Source: Nevskia soli
GTDB lineage: Bacteria > Pseudomonadota > Gammaproteobacteria > Nevskiales > Nevskiaceae
Direction: 5' to 3'
DNA length: 47,943 nucleotides
Assembly (NCBI GenBank): GCA_026224805.1
Contig: JAMFRN010000067.1
Span: 1-47,943 of the forward strand
Position 1 is the first letter of the stretch, and each line of letters begins with the position of its first letter. Shown piece after piece: positions 15,614 to 23,927 of the stretch. The notes beneath the pieces were generated by a model, which saw nothing but the letters and a program-made list of their open reading frames with translations, did no database searches and was not told where the DNA came from. The position numbers were made by a program, and so were the translations under genes.

Positions 15614-17608
15614 CTATTTGCGCGGCTCGCGCGCCGCCACTTCGATCGGCAGGTGCGACGAGGGCGTCGCGCTGTTGCCGAGCACGGCGATCAGCTTCTC
15701 CAGATCCACCGGCTTGCCGACGTGCGTGTCGAAACCGCTGTCGAGGGCGCGCAGTTCGTCTTCCTTGCGCGAGAACGCGGTGAAGGCGATCAGCGGCACC
15801 GCCGGCGAAGTGGCGCTCTCGCGTTCGCGCAGGGCGCGGATCCGGCGTGCCAGGGCATAGCCGTCGGCATCGGGCATGCCGATATCGGACACCACGATGT
15901 CCATGCGCTGGAAGCGCAGCCGCTCCATCGCCTCGGCCACCGACGCCGCCGTCACCACGCGCGCGCCTTCGGCGGTGAGCAGGGACTCCAGCACCGAGCG
16001 CACGTCGGCCTCGTCATCCACCACCAGCAGGCGCAGGCCCTGCAGTCGCTGTGCGCCGACGCCGGCGCCGCTGGACACCGCCGGTTCCGACTGCGCGTTC
16101 GCCGCCTGCTGGATCGCCTCCGTTGCCGATGGCTCTACCGCGTGAATGGGCAGGCTCACGGTGAATTCCGCGCCGCGCCCGGCACCGGCGCTGCTCACGC
16201 CAACCTGGCCGCCATGCAGTTCCACCAGATGCTTGACGATGGCCAGGCCCAGGCCAAGTCCGCCATATTGGCGGGCGCTGGAGACGCTGCCTTGCACATA
16301 GCGCTCGAAGATGCGCGGCAGCAGTTCCGGCGCGATGCCGATGCCAGTATCCAGCACCCGCAGTTCCAGCCGGTCGTCGACGCGCTGCGCCCGCACCTGA
16401 ACCCTGCCCCCGGCGGGAGTGAACTTGACCGCGTTGCTGACGACGTTGATCGCCACCTGGCGCAGCCGGTCGCCATCGCCCACCATCCACAACGGCGACT
16501 CCTGCAATTCCAGGTTGAGCTGTACGCCCTTCGCCGCGGCCGCCGGCCGCGAGACGTCGACGGCGGCCTGCAGGATGTCGGCCAGATCGACGCGGCGCGT
16601 GCTCAACGACAGCTTGCCGCTGATGGCGCGCGATACGTCGAGCAGATCGTCGATCATGCGCGCTAGCGAACGCGCATTGCGCTCGATGGTATGGAGCTGG
16701 GTGCCGATCTGCGCGGTGGGGGCCGTATCCTTGCCGCGAATCAGGCGGCTCAGGAACTGCGTCCATCCCAGAATGCCCTGCAGCGGCGTGCGCAGCTCGT
16801 GCGACACGGTGGAAACGAATTCATCCTTGGCCTGGTTCGCCGCCTCCGCTTCGGCGCGCGCCTGACGCTCGTGCTGCAGCAGTTCCTCGCGCTGCCCTTC
16901 CAGCATCTGCCGCTGGCGCAGATCGCGGATCACCAGATAGCACAGGAACGCCGCCAGCAGCACCGAGATGAAGCTCGGCACCAGGATCGAGACGCGCGCG
17001 CTCTGCCGGGCATGGGCGAAGGTGGCATCGAGCGAGTCATTGGCATGCGCCTGGCTCAGGCCAAGGGCGGCGGCGCTGTCGCGCAGGGCGTCCATGCGCT
17101 CCTTCTGCCGTTGCGCCAGCGGCGCCAGGTTTTCCAGGCTGGCGTTATCGTGCATCTGCTCGCGCATCAGCACATAGGTCTGCGACTGGTCGAGAAAATT
17201 CGCCACGTCGCGCTCGAAATTGGCCAGCAGCTGCACCGCCGAGGCATCGCCCTCCACTTCGCGGTGCAGTTGCTCCAGCTGCTCCGGCAATTCCCGCCGC
17301 CCTCGCTCATAGGGTTCGAGGAAACTGGGATCGCCGGCGATGAAGTAGCCGCGCACGCCGCCCTCGACATCCTTGACGTAGGACACGATCAGGTCGAGTC
17401 GGCGCTGCGCGGTCAGTCCGGAATGCAGGCGCTCCTGCTCGTCGAAGACCTTCTGCGACGACTGCAGGGCGATCAGGGCGTTGAACGCCAGCACCACCAC
17501 CAGGGCGATGCCGGCGGCGGCGATCCGGTAGGACAGCGGCACCGTCTGCAGTACCCGCCCCTGCATCAGGTTGGCGCGAACCCGTCGGTACAAGGCTGGC
17601 TGGGTCAT
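15614..17608 (-). CDS. CHASE3 hybrid sensor histidine kinase
   Basis: The 664-residue protein (start MTQPALYRR; a 35-codon extension is possible) has membrane helices at 28-48 and 206-227 flanking a CHASE3 sensor domain. It contains the CHASE3-typical VEGGVRGYFIAGDPSFLEPY. A coiled-coil linker leads to the H-box STVSHELRTPLQ with H270. The ATPase domain shows N-box NVVSNAVKF, G1 DTGIGI and G2 GLGLGLAIV. The C-terminal receiver runs from about 525, with phospho-acceptor D575 and K632. All catalytic motifs are intact, unlike the neighbouring kinase at 13245. It may feed the lone receiver or the sigma-54 activator nearby. Confidence 0.95.
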   Translation of the reverse strand: MTQPALYRRVRANLMQGRVLQTVPLSYRIAAAGIALVVVLAFNALIALQSSQKVFDEQERLHSGLTAQRRLDLIVSYVKDVEGGVRGYFIAGDPSFLEPYERGRRELPEQLEQLHREVEGDASAVQLLANFERDVANFLDQSQTYVLMREQMHDNASLENLAPLAQRQKERMDALRDSAAALGLSQAHANDSLDATFAHARQSARVSILVPSFISVLLAAFLCYLVIRDLRQRQMLEGQREELLQHERQARAEAEAANQAKDEFVSTVSHELRTPLQGILGWTQFLSRLIRGKDTAPTAQIGTQLHTIERNARSLARMIDDLLDVSRAISGKLSLSTRRVDLADILQAAVDVSRPAAAAKGVQLNLELQESPLWMVGDGDRLRQVAINVVSNAVKFTPAGGRVQVRAQRVDDRLELRVLDTGIGIAPELLPRIFERYVQGSVSSARQYGGLGLGLAIVKHLVELHGGQVGVSSAGAGRGAEFTVSLPIHAVEPSATEAIQQAANAQSEPAVSSGAGVGAQRLQGLRLLVVDDEADVRSVLESLLTAEGARVVTAASVAEAMERLRFQRMDIVVSDIGMPDADGYALARRIRALRERESATSPAVPLIAFTAFSRKEDELRALDSGFDTHVGKPVDLEKLIAVLGNSATPSSHLPIEVAAREPRK

Positions 17609-17890
17609 GGCTTTGGCGGCCGGTAGCGTGTAGCGGTGGGCGGGCGCTGCATTACTTCGGAGTGCGGCTTGACCGCAAGAGTTCCCTCTGCTGCATTGCG
17701 GCAGACCTTGCATCCCCGATCCGGCCTGCTCCAGCTTAGAGCTTATCCATGAATAAATCGCGCCTGCGGCGGCGGGGAACAGACAGGTGACGATAGTGGA
17801 TTTTCACCATTGCCGAACCCGGATGCCGCGGTGGAATATGCTTGCCACAAGGTCAGACCTTAGGAAAGCGAACGAGTTTTTGGGGTTGAA
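17609..17890 (+). ncRNA. Possible small RNA ending at an orphan terminator
   Basis: No plus-strand protein gene lies upstream of the strong plus-strand terminator at 17891-17923, so something short must be transcribed into it. The segment holds small hairpins (aaggt/acctt at 17849-17861) and no credible ORF with a ribosome site. A degenerate copy of the palindrome seen at 39490-39513 occurs at about 17735. Boundaries are not defined; the RNA probably starts after 17735. Confidence 0.35.
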
Positions 17891-17923
17891 GGCATCGGCT
17901 GTTTCTCAGCCGATGCCTTTTTT
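17891..17923 (+). terminator. Rho-independent terminator without a protein gene upstream
   Basis: A perfect 10-bp stem (ggcatcggct, 17891-17900, with 17908-17917), a 7-base loop and six T residues. The T run is only on the plus-strand side, so it does not belong to the minus-strand gene at 17943. Confidence 0.9.
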
Positions 17924-17942
17924 ATGTTTGCGCCAGTACCGT

Positions 17943-18596
17943 TCAGGGCTGCGCCAGCCGCTGCTCCAGCTCGTTGACACGGGCCTCCAGCGTCCGCAGG
18001 CGCTGCTCGAACTGCGCCAGCGCATCGTCCGCCACGGCGGGAGAGGCGCGCAGGTCCGGCGCCACCAGGGCTACACCGGGAGTTGGCGTGCCGCACAGCA
18101 GATGCGCCTGGCGCGCTTCCTTCTGGCCGGCGCCGCGCGGCAGCTCGGTGACCAGGGGCTGGGCGCGGTCATGCAGCGAGGCCAGCACCGCCTGCAGGCC
18201 TTCGGCATCGGCCGGGCCGCCCAGGGCCTGCGCGTTGGCGCGCAGCTCCGAGCCGGTTTGCGTACCGCGCAGCATCAAGGTGACCAGCACCGCCAGTTCC
18301 GGCGGCTTCAGCAGCATCTGATGCTGCATCTGGTGACGCCACTTCACCACCCGGCCGCTCATGCCGTCGCGCACCGCCAGCCGATCCTGCTCCAGCCGGT
18401 TGAGGGCGGCTCCGGTATCGCCCTCGCTCAGATTCATCACTGGACTGCGCACCGTTTTCTGGTTGGCGGCCAGCATCAGGGCGTTGACGGTCATCGGGTA
18501 GTACTGCGGCGTGAGGATCGATTTCTCGACCAGGGCGGCCAGCACGCGCGCTTCGGCGGGAGTGAGCAGGAGTTCGGACACGGGATCGGCACGCAT
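17943..18596 (-). CDS. yceH: YceH family (DUF480) protein
   Basis: The 217-residue protein shows the conserved YceH N-terminus: LTPAEARVLAALVEKSILTP, then YYPMTVNALMLAANQK and the SPVMNLSEGD block. The fold is two winged helices. The C-terminal 30 residues (FEQRLRTLEARVNELEQRLA) form a coiled coil, also typical. The family is widespread in gammaproteobacteria and its function is not established. It starts 87 bases after the end of the DUF5131 fusion gene on the same strand. Confidence 0.92.
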   Translation of the reverse strand: MRADPVSELLLTPAEARVLAALVEKSILTPQYYPMTVNALMLAANQKTVRSPVMNLSEGDTGAALNRLEQDRLAVRDGMSGRVVKWRHQMQHQMLLKPPELAVLVTLMLRGTQTGSELRANAQALGGPADAEGLQAVLASLHDRAQPLVTELPRGAGQKEARQAHLLCGTPTPGVALVAPDLRASPAVADDALAQFEQRLRTLEARVNELEQRLAQP

Positions 18597-18682
18597 GACG
18601 GACAGGCGCCCATGCTAGCGCGTTCCGCGCGGCAACCATACGAAAGGAATGGATCCAGCCGGATCAATCGCAGGCAAGCACT

Positions 18683-20071
18683 TCAGCGGCGGCCGCGGCC
18701 GGGTTTCTCGGGCAGGCCGTCGAACAATTCCGCCGCGCGTTCCAGCAGTTGCGCCCGCCACTGGGTGATCTGGTTGCGGTGCACGTCGAAACGCTGCGAC
18801 AGGTCCGCCACGCTGGCTTCTCCCTGCAAGGCGGCAACCGCGATCTGCGCCTTGAACGAGGGCGTATGGCTGCGCCGCGGCCGGCGCTTGTCGGCGGCGG
18901 CACTCTTCCGGCCAGCCACGCCACGTGCCTCGATGTATTCCTGGGTGGTGGGGCCGCTCGGCCCCGGCCCCTGTTCGATGCGCTCCATCAGCTGGCGCGC
19001 CAGCGGCGATACGTCCACCAGGCGCAGCTTGGCATGCCGGAGGCTGACATCTGGCACCTCGCGATGGCGCTGGCCATCGAGATAGAACTGGATCGGCTCG
19101 TCGCCATGCAGCAGGCGGGTGAAGTAGACGTCGTTGTCCACCACGCTGAGTTGATTGATGGCCGAGCCCGCGCCGCGGCCGCGCCGCGAACCGTCCGCCG
19201 AAACGATGACCAGCCGGGTGTCGTCCGGGTCAGGATTGCGGGTGATGACGCTATCGCCCCAGCCGCGGAAGAAAAACGGCACCTCGGCGTCGCGGCAGGC
19301 ATCGCGCACCCGCCGCACCCACTCCGGATGCGGCGGGCGCGGCTGGGCGCCGCGCTCGCCGCCCAGCAGCACCCAGTCGAGCGGCTCATAACGCCGCAAG
19401 GGATCGCCCTTGGACAGCCACTGCGGGCGACTGTCGGCGTCGACGCCGAGGTACTGCTGCACGATGCCCTCCAGCGGCCACAGGATGTCGCGCGTGGGCA
19501 GGTCGATGCGTTCCACATCGACCGCCCCGAGCAGGGGCTCCAACACCACGTGGCGCCATGCGGCCGGCATATCGAACAGATAGGGCACGCGCTCGGCGTA
19601 GCTAGCGCCGTCCTCCGCCGCGACACCCAGGCTGAGATTGCCGGGCAGCTGGCCGCTGCCCAGCAGGGTGCGCATGCGCTGCGGGTAGCGCGTGGTGATA
19701 TGGAAGAAATGCTGCGGGTGGGCGGCGATGGTCTGGATGACGCGGCCGACGAAGTCCGCCGGCACTTCCGGCTGGAACAGGTCCGACAGCGGCGCCACCG
19801 TCACCTGCTGCGGTGTGGTCCAGCAGGCTGGCTCCGCCAGCGCGGCCGGCACGATGACCGGGCGATGCCGCGCCGAAGCATGCGGCGCGCGGCCGGCATT
19901 GATATGGAAACGCGACAGGCCGTCCTGCGCGAAACAGGACTTGCAGGCTTCGGATACGGGTTGGCAACCGTAAATCAGGTTCCAGGGACGCTCGTTGAGG
20001 GACAGGGCCTCATAGCGCTGCCGCAGCAACTCCTGATCCGTCACCCTGATCGCTGGATAACGCGTGTTCAT
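18683..20071 (-). CDS. DUF5131 (phage Gp37/Gp68) protein fused to transposase OrfA-like domain
   Basis: The 462-residue protein begins MNTRYPAIRV; a 39-codon extension is possible. Residues 25-340 match the Gp37/Gp68 (DUF5131) family: ERPWNLIYGCQPVSEACKSC with C36, C43 and C46, then PLSDLFQP, FHITTRYPQRM, WVLLGGERG and FFFRGWG. The cysteine cluster recalls radical-SAM-like metal sites. Residues 399-452 (SFKAQIAVAALQGEASVADL through the following VHRNQITQWRAQLLERAAELF) match the helix-turn-helix of IS3-type OrfA transposase subunits. No OrfB, terminal repeat or target duplication is visible nearby. The frame is continuous, so this is either a true DNA-binding fusion or a captured insertion-sequence fragment. 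Confidence 0.82.
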   Translation of the reverse strand: MNTRYPAIRVTDQELLRQRYEALSLNERPWNLIYGCQPVSEACKSCFAQDGLSRFHINAGRAPHASARHRPVIVPAALAEPACWTTPQQVTVAPLSDLFQPEVPADFVGRVIQTIAAHPQHFFHITTRYPQRMRTLLGSGQLPGNLSLGVAAEDGASYAERVPYLFDMPAAWRHVVLEPLLGAVDVERIDLPTRDILWPLEGIVQQYLGVDADSRPQWLSKGDPLRRYEPLDWVLLGGERGAQPRPPHPEWVRRVRDACRDAEVPFFFRGWGDSVITRNPDPDDTRLVIVSADGSRRGRGAGSAINQLSVVDNDVYFTRLLHGDEPIQFYLDGQRHREVPDVSLRHAKLRLVDVSPLARQLMERIEQGPGPSGPTTQEYIEARGVAGRKSAAADKRRPRRSHTPSFKAQIAVAALQGEASVADLSQRFDVHRNQITQWRAQLLERAAELFDGLPEKPGRGRR

Positions 20072-20344
20072 GGGTCCCGCTTCCCCCTGGAGCCCCCAAA
20101 TCCGCTCAGCCTGTTGTGCGCGGCTGATCCGGCTCGATTTCCCTGCAACTTTTATGCTTGGGTATATCCTACCGGAGCGGTGCGTCATCTGTCATGCCTT
20201 CGCAGCAACAATATAAATGACAATACGATCAAATAATTACGTTCCTCACCCGGCGGCAGCGGGGCAATATCACAGCGCGGGATGAACCCGCGCCGGGCAT
20301 CCGCGGTCTGATGCCGGGAAGCGCGGCGCCACGCCGCGTATGCA

Positions 20345-20569
20345 ATGGAATGCGCCATGGCAAAAATGACGGGTTCGGTATTCGTCACGCGGGTGGATGA
20401 AGTGGAGCCTCTGATCCTGTCCGAGGCCGGCAGCATTGTCCCCGGCGATGCGGTGCGTCACCACGCCGAGGGGCCCTGCCTGGTGCTGGCCCGGCTCGGC
20501 GATCACCTGATGGTGGAAGCGGAAGTCGCCCCGCCGGAGTACCCCGAAGCCGGCCATCGCTCCGCCTGA
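20345..20569 (+). CDS. Small hypothetical protein (up to 74 residues)
   Basis: The frame starts MECAMAKMTGSVFVTRVDEV and has an acidic, strand-rich composition (VEPLILSEAGSIVPGD, LVLARLGDHLMVEAEVAPPE) that looks like a real small beta protein. There are three possible ATG starts within eight codons and no strong Shine-Dalgarno. No family is recognised. It ends 32 bases before the convergent flavodoxin-like gene. Confidence 0.5.
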   Translation: MECAMAKMTGSVFVTRVDEVEPLILSEAGSIVPGDAVRHHAEGPCLVLARLGDHLMVEAEVAPPEYPEAGHRSA

Positions 20570-20601
20570 ACGGCGCGCGCGATGCGGCGGATGGTGGACT
20601 G

Positions 20602-21060
20602 CTAGAAAACCCCGCAGGCGAGGCCGGCGGCCAGGGTCTGGCCCAGTTCGCAGCAGCGCGCCAGCGCCGTTTCCTCCGGCTTCCCCTTGACCAGCACCGG
20701 CTCGGCCACCCGGTTCCAGCCGCAGCCGCTGGCAATACGCTCGATCGCACGGATGGCGCCGCTGCCGTCATTGCCGGCGCTGACGAAGACGGCATAGGCC
20801 ATGCCCAGCTTGCGGCCTTCGGAGGGGTAATAGACGCGGTCGAGGAAGTCCTTCACCGCCCCCGACATGTAGCCGAAATTCTCCGGCGTGCCGATCAGCA
20901 GCCCATCCGCCCACAGCAGGTCGTCCAGACCCGCCTGCAAGGCCGGCAGCACCCGCAATTCCACTTCTTCGGCAAACTCGCCGACCCCACCGCACACCGC
21001 CTCCAGCAGCGCCCTGGTGCGCCCGGTCTGGCTGCTGTAAATGGCAAGCAGATGCTTCAT
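20602..21060 (-). CDS. Flavodoxin-like FMN-dependent reductase
   Basis: The 152-residue protein opens with the flavodoxin phosphate-binding loop YSSQTGRTRALLEAVCGG. It continues with the GTPENFGYMSGAVKDFLDRV block that contacts the FMN isoalloxazine ring in NADPH-dependent FMN reductases and flavodoxins of the WrbA/ArsH side. It would bind FMN and reduce quinones or other small acceptors in the cytoplasm. A GTG two codons upstream of the ATG is another possible start. It is divergent from the gene at 21210. Confidence 0.9.
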   Translation of the reverse strand: MKHLLAIYSSQTGRTRALLEAVCGGVGEFAEEVELRVLPALQAGLDDLLWADGLLIGTPENFGYMSGAVKDFLDRVYYPSEGRKLGMAYAVFVSAGNDGSGAIRAIERIASGCGWNRVAEPVLVKGKPEETALARCCELGQTLAAGLACGVF

Positions 21061-21209
21061 GCGCACATTATGGAGTCAAGACAGTTGTGGCGATCGGCCG
21101 TGGCGTGACGCAGTGCGCGGTTGGCGGCTCCGGCATCACCTATGATCGCGTAGGGGCAGCCCCGAAGCGGCGCCATGCACGCCACCCGCTGCCAAAGGCG
21201 AAACGGTAT

Positions 21210-21977
21210 ATGACTGGCTTGGAGTCGATCAACGCGTTCCTGGCGTTCTGCATGAAGCGCAATCCGCGTTTTGTCCACCCGATCCCGCAGCGTACCCCCT
21301 ACGAGCAGATGCTGGTCGACCTCGATGACGGCGACCCGGCGGTGCAAACCGCGTTCAACTGGGCCCGGCAGGCGCAGAACACCTCGGCCGAGACGATTCT
21401 GGCCGAATGGCGGCGCTACGCCGAAAGCGAGCGCGCCAGCATCCGCCGCAGGGTGGCGGTGTCGCATGCGCTGGCGCCACCCCCGGCCCGGGCCGCACTG
21501 GACGGCTTGCGCGCCCAGCTCGACGGCGCCAGTCCCGGTCTGCTCGAATTCTATAGCCTGCACGACGGCGCCGGCCTGTTCGTCGACAGCGACGACGGCG
21601 GCAGCGGGCTGTTCTTCTTTCCCATCGCGGAGATGGCGGCGGAGCGCGATGGGGTGACCGAGCGGCTGGAACAGCCGGCCCTGGAAACGGTGGAAGACGG
21701 CAGGCTGCAGATTTACGGCAAGCCGCCCTGGCTCGACAGCGCCGTGGTGTTCGGCGGCTTCGGCTATGCCCCGGAGAGGCTGCTGCTGCCCACCGAGGGC
21801 GAATATCGCGGCGGCGTATTCCTGTTCAACCACGATCCCCTGCAGCTGATGCGGATCAGCGACTCTTTCGACGAATTCCTGGGCCAGCTGTGCGGACAGC
21901 CGATCGCCTTGCTGGGTGGATACGGCGGCGCCAGCTATCAGGGCGCTTCGGCCTACGAGTTCGATACGGCGGGATGA
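21210..21977 (+). CDS. SMI1/KNR4 (SUKH)-like protein
   Basis: The 255-residue product is called from MTGLESINAF; the upstream open frame has no ribosome site. The region LLEFYSLHDGAGLF, followed by GLFFFPIAEM and LLPTEGEYRGGVFLFNHDPL, has the character of the SUKH (SMI1/KNR4) superfamily. Many SUKH proteins are immunity proteins against polymorphic toxins, but others are housekeeping. No toxin gene is adjacent, so an immunity role is not supported. The first 100 residues are helical. The family call rests on motif resemblance only. Confidence 0.6.
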   Translation: MTGLESINAFLAFCMKRNPRFVHPIPQRTPYEQMLVDLDDGDPAVQTAFNWARQAQNTSAETILAEWRRYAESERASIRRRVAVSHALAPPPARAALDGLRAQLDGASPGLLEFYSLHDGAGLFVDSDDGGSGLFFFPIAEMAAERDGVTERLEQPALETVEDGRLQIYGKPPWLDSAVVFGGFGYAPERLLLPTEGEYRGGVFLFNHDPLQLMRISDSFDEFLGQLCGQPIALLGGYGGASYQGASAYEFDTAG

Positions 21978-22002
21978 CTGGCGCCGCCCCGTCGATGCCG
22001 CA

Positions 22003-22617
22003 TCAGTCGAGCGGCGTCGACAGGAATTCCGGCAGGCTCTCCGCCCGCGCCGACCAGGCCGACAGCACCGGATAGGCATCCGCCGAGATCAGATCGGCAA
22101 CGGTGAACTGGATGAAGCGCCAGGCCACGGCGACGCTGACATCGGCCTGGCTCAGCCGCTCGCCGAGCAGCCATGGATGCGCCTGCGCAGCCGCGGCATC
22201 GAGCGCATCGCAGGCCGACCGCAGTTGCTGCCCGATGCGGTCCAGCCAGGGCTGATGCTGCTTCTCCGGAGGCCGCAGCTGCCGCTCGTAGACGATCTGC
22301 ACCGCTTTTTCGCAGGCGGTCACGGCAATGCCCAGCAGTTGCAGCGCCTGCCGCCGCGGCGCGCCGCCGGGCGGCATCAGGCGTCTGTCGGCGGCGGCCA
22401 GCGACTCCAGGTAGTCGAGGATCAGGCTCGAATCGGTCAGCACCACGCCGTCGTCGCAGACCAGGCTCGGCGCCTTGACCAGCGGATTGATCCGCCGGAA
22501 TTCCTCGAAGTGACGGAATACCGAAACCGGGCGATGTTCGAACGGCAGCCCGAACAGCTTCAGGGAAATCGCCACGCGGCGGACATAGGGTGAATCGAGC
22601 ATGCCGATCAATTGCAT
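22003..22617 (-). CDS. Glutathione S-transferase
   Basis: The 204-residue cytosolic GST has the thioredoxin-like N-terminal domain. MQLIGMLDSPYVRRVAISLK carries the catalytic Ser of the SPYVRR motif, and NPLVKAPSLVCDDGVVLTDS holds the cis-Pro and the Asp-Ser pair that binds the glutathione gamma-glutamyl group. It also has the all-helical C-terminal domain. Start MQLIG is preferred over an ATG four codons upstream. It is downstream of a second GST gene on the same strand (gap 63 bases), probably one operon. Confidence 0.93.
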   Translation of the reverse strand: MQLIGMLDSPYVRRVAISLKLFGLPFEHRPVSVFRHFEEFRRINPLVKAPSLVCDDGVVLTDSSLILDYLESLAAADRRLMPPGGAPRRQALQLLGIAVTACEKAVQIVYERQLRPPEKQHQPWLDRIGQQLRSACDALDAAAAQAHPWLLGERLSQADVSVAVAWRFIQFTVADLISADAYPVLSAWSARAESLPEFLSTPLD

Positions 22618-22680
22618 GAAGCACTCCATCGAAAAACTTCGCGGGTTGGGACTACAAGGCCCCACTGTCGGGCCGCGCGC

Positions 22681-23709
22681 TCAGACGCTGGCGCCGTAAT
22701 AGGCCTCGCCGTATTGAATTCTGCCATCCGCATCCAGCACCCAGCGCTCGGCGGCGCGTGAACGCTGGCCGGCGAGGTTGGCCTCGTAGATCACCACCAG
22801 GGTGGACGTGGCCGCATCCCAGTCCGCCGTATCGAGCTTGAACTCGATCTGTCCGATCTTCTCCAGCGCCCGCGTCCAATAATGGCGCAGCGCCGCCTTG
22901 CCTTCGACGCGGGCCTGACCGATCAGGTTCTGTGCCTTCGGGCTGACGAAAACCGCGTCTTCGCCGAACATCGACAGCACCGCCTCCAGCCGGCGCGCGT
23001 TCCAGTGACCGACCCACTGCCGCGCCAGGCGCAGCGCATCGTCGGCGCAGACCACGGTGCGATGATAGGGACGGCCGCCGGGGGACAGGGCCGGCCAGTC
23101 GCGCTCCTGCGCCGCCTCGGCGATCCATTGCCGCACCGCCGGCAGGGCCGCGACGCGCTCGATATAAGCATGGGCGCCCGGCGACACACTCAGGCCGTAC
23201 TGCAACACGCGCAGGGCCAGCGGGGTGTAGAAGGCATCGGCAGCGCAGAAACGACCGCAGAGAAATCCTTCGCGCGCGTCGGCGGAGGACAGGATGGCGT
23301 CGATCCGCCCCAGCTGCGCATTGCCGCGCGCACTCAGCGGCCGCGGCGCGCCGTCGCGGAAAACGTCGAACGAGCATTCCTCACGGATCGCCGCGAACGA
23401 AGAGTGCATCTCGGCGCAGAGCGAACGGGCGCGAGCACGCAGCAGGCGGTCGGCGGGCCACACCCCAGCATCGGGAAACAGCTCCGCCAGGGTTTCGACG
23501 ATGGCCAGGCTGTCGCCCACGGCAAAACCGTCCGCCAGCAGCACCGGCACCGTGCCGGCCGCATGTAAGGCCTTGATCGTCGCCGCCCAGTCGTCCCGGA
23601 CATACGCAAGAACTTCCGCCTCGAACTCGATGCCAAGTTGCCGCAGCAACAGCCAGGCCCGCATCGACCAGCTCGAAAAGCGCCGGTTGCCGATCATCAG
23701 CTTGAGCAT
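22681..23709 (-). CDS. Glutathione S-transferase fused to SnoaL/NTF2-like domain
   Basis: The 342-residue protein begins MLKLMIGNRRFSSWSMRAWL, the SSWSMR catalytic-serine motif of the GST family. The GTVPVLLADGFAVGDSLAI glutathione-binding segment follows, then a helical C-terminal domain to about residue 205 (AYIERVAALPAVRQWI). From about 220 (ADDALRLARQWVGHWNARRL) to the end is an NTF2-like/SnoaL domain (MFGEDAVFVSPKA, GRIQYGEAYYGAS). Ordinary GSTs end near residue 215, so this is a two-domain fusion in one frame. It is transcribed away from the LysR regulator at 23928. Confidence 0.88.
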   Translation of the reverse strand: MLKLMIGNRRFSSWSMRAWLLLRQLGIEFEAEVLAYVRDDWAATIKALHAAGTVPVLLADGFAVGDSLAIVETLAELFPDAGVWPADRLLRARARSLCAEMHSSFAAIREECSFDVFRDGAPRPLSARGNAQLGRIDAILSSADAREGFLCGRFCAADAFYTPLALRVLQYGLSVSPGAHAYIERVAALPAVRQWIAEAAQERDWPALSPGGRPYHRTVVCADDALRLARQWVGHWNARRLEAVLSMFGEDAVFVSPKAQNLIGQARVEGKAALRHYWTRALEKIGQIEFKLDTADWDAATSTLVVIYEANLAGQRSRAAERWVLDADGRIQYGEAYYGASV

Positions 23710-23885
23710 TCCCCATCCTCCCCGCGTTATCGCCACCCATGTTTGGGCCCTGCCCTGAAGCGGTTCACGCCCGCATCGCGGCAGGCCTTCGCCTCGCCGG
23801 ATCCGGCAAGAAAAATTCAGCCCGGAATCGCCGCATGGCGCATGAATACGGTCATTTTCCCTGTGGACAGCAGCGCCATCAAACG

Positions 23886-23918
23886 ATATGTTTTGGCGAC
23901 ATATTAAGTTTTTCTTAA
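23886..23918. promoter_or_regulatory. Paired dyads in the LysR/GST divergent region
   Basis: ATATGT-N7-ACATAT (23886-23904) is a perfect dyad of the T-N11-A type bound by LysR regulators. A second dyad, TTAAG-N5-CTTAA, follows at 23904-23918. Both lie within 42 bases of the LysR start and upstream of the GST fusion gene, so autoregulation plus GST control is plausible. Confidence 0.55.
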
Positions 23919-23927
23919 GATCGGACA

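Noticed and set aside
17849-17868. Resemblance to the GGTCAG...GGAA core of 4.5S signal-recognition RNA
   Set aside because: The conserved apical loop and the long pairing arms of SRP RNA are absent; only a short coincidental match.
18600-20188. Insertion sequence suggested by the OrfA-like domain
   Set aside because: No OrfB, terminal repeats or target duplication seen, so it is annotated as a fusion gene, not a mobile element.
21210-21977. Polymorphic-toxin immunity gene (SUKH fold)
   Set aside because: No toxin or secretion-system gene in the neighbourhood; the SUKH resemblance alone is insufficient.
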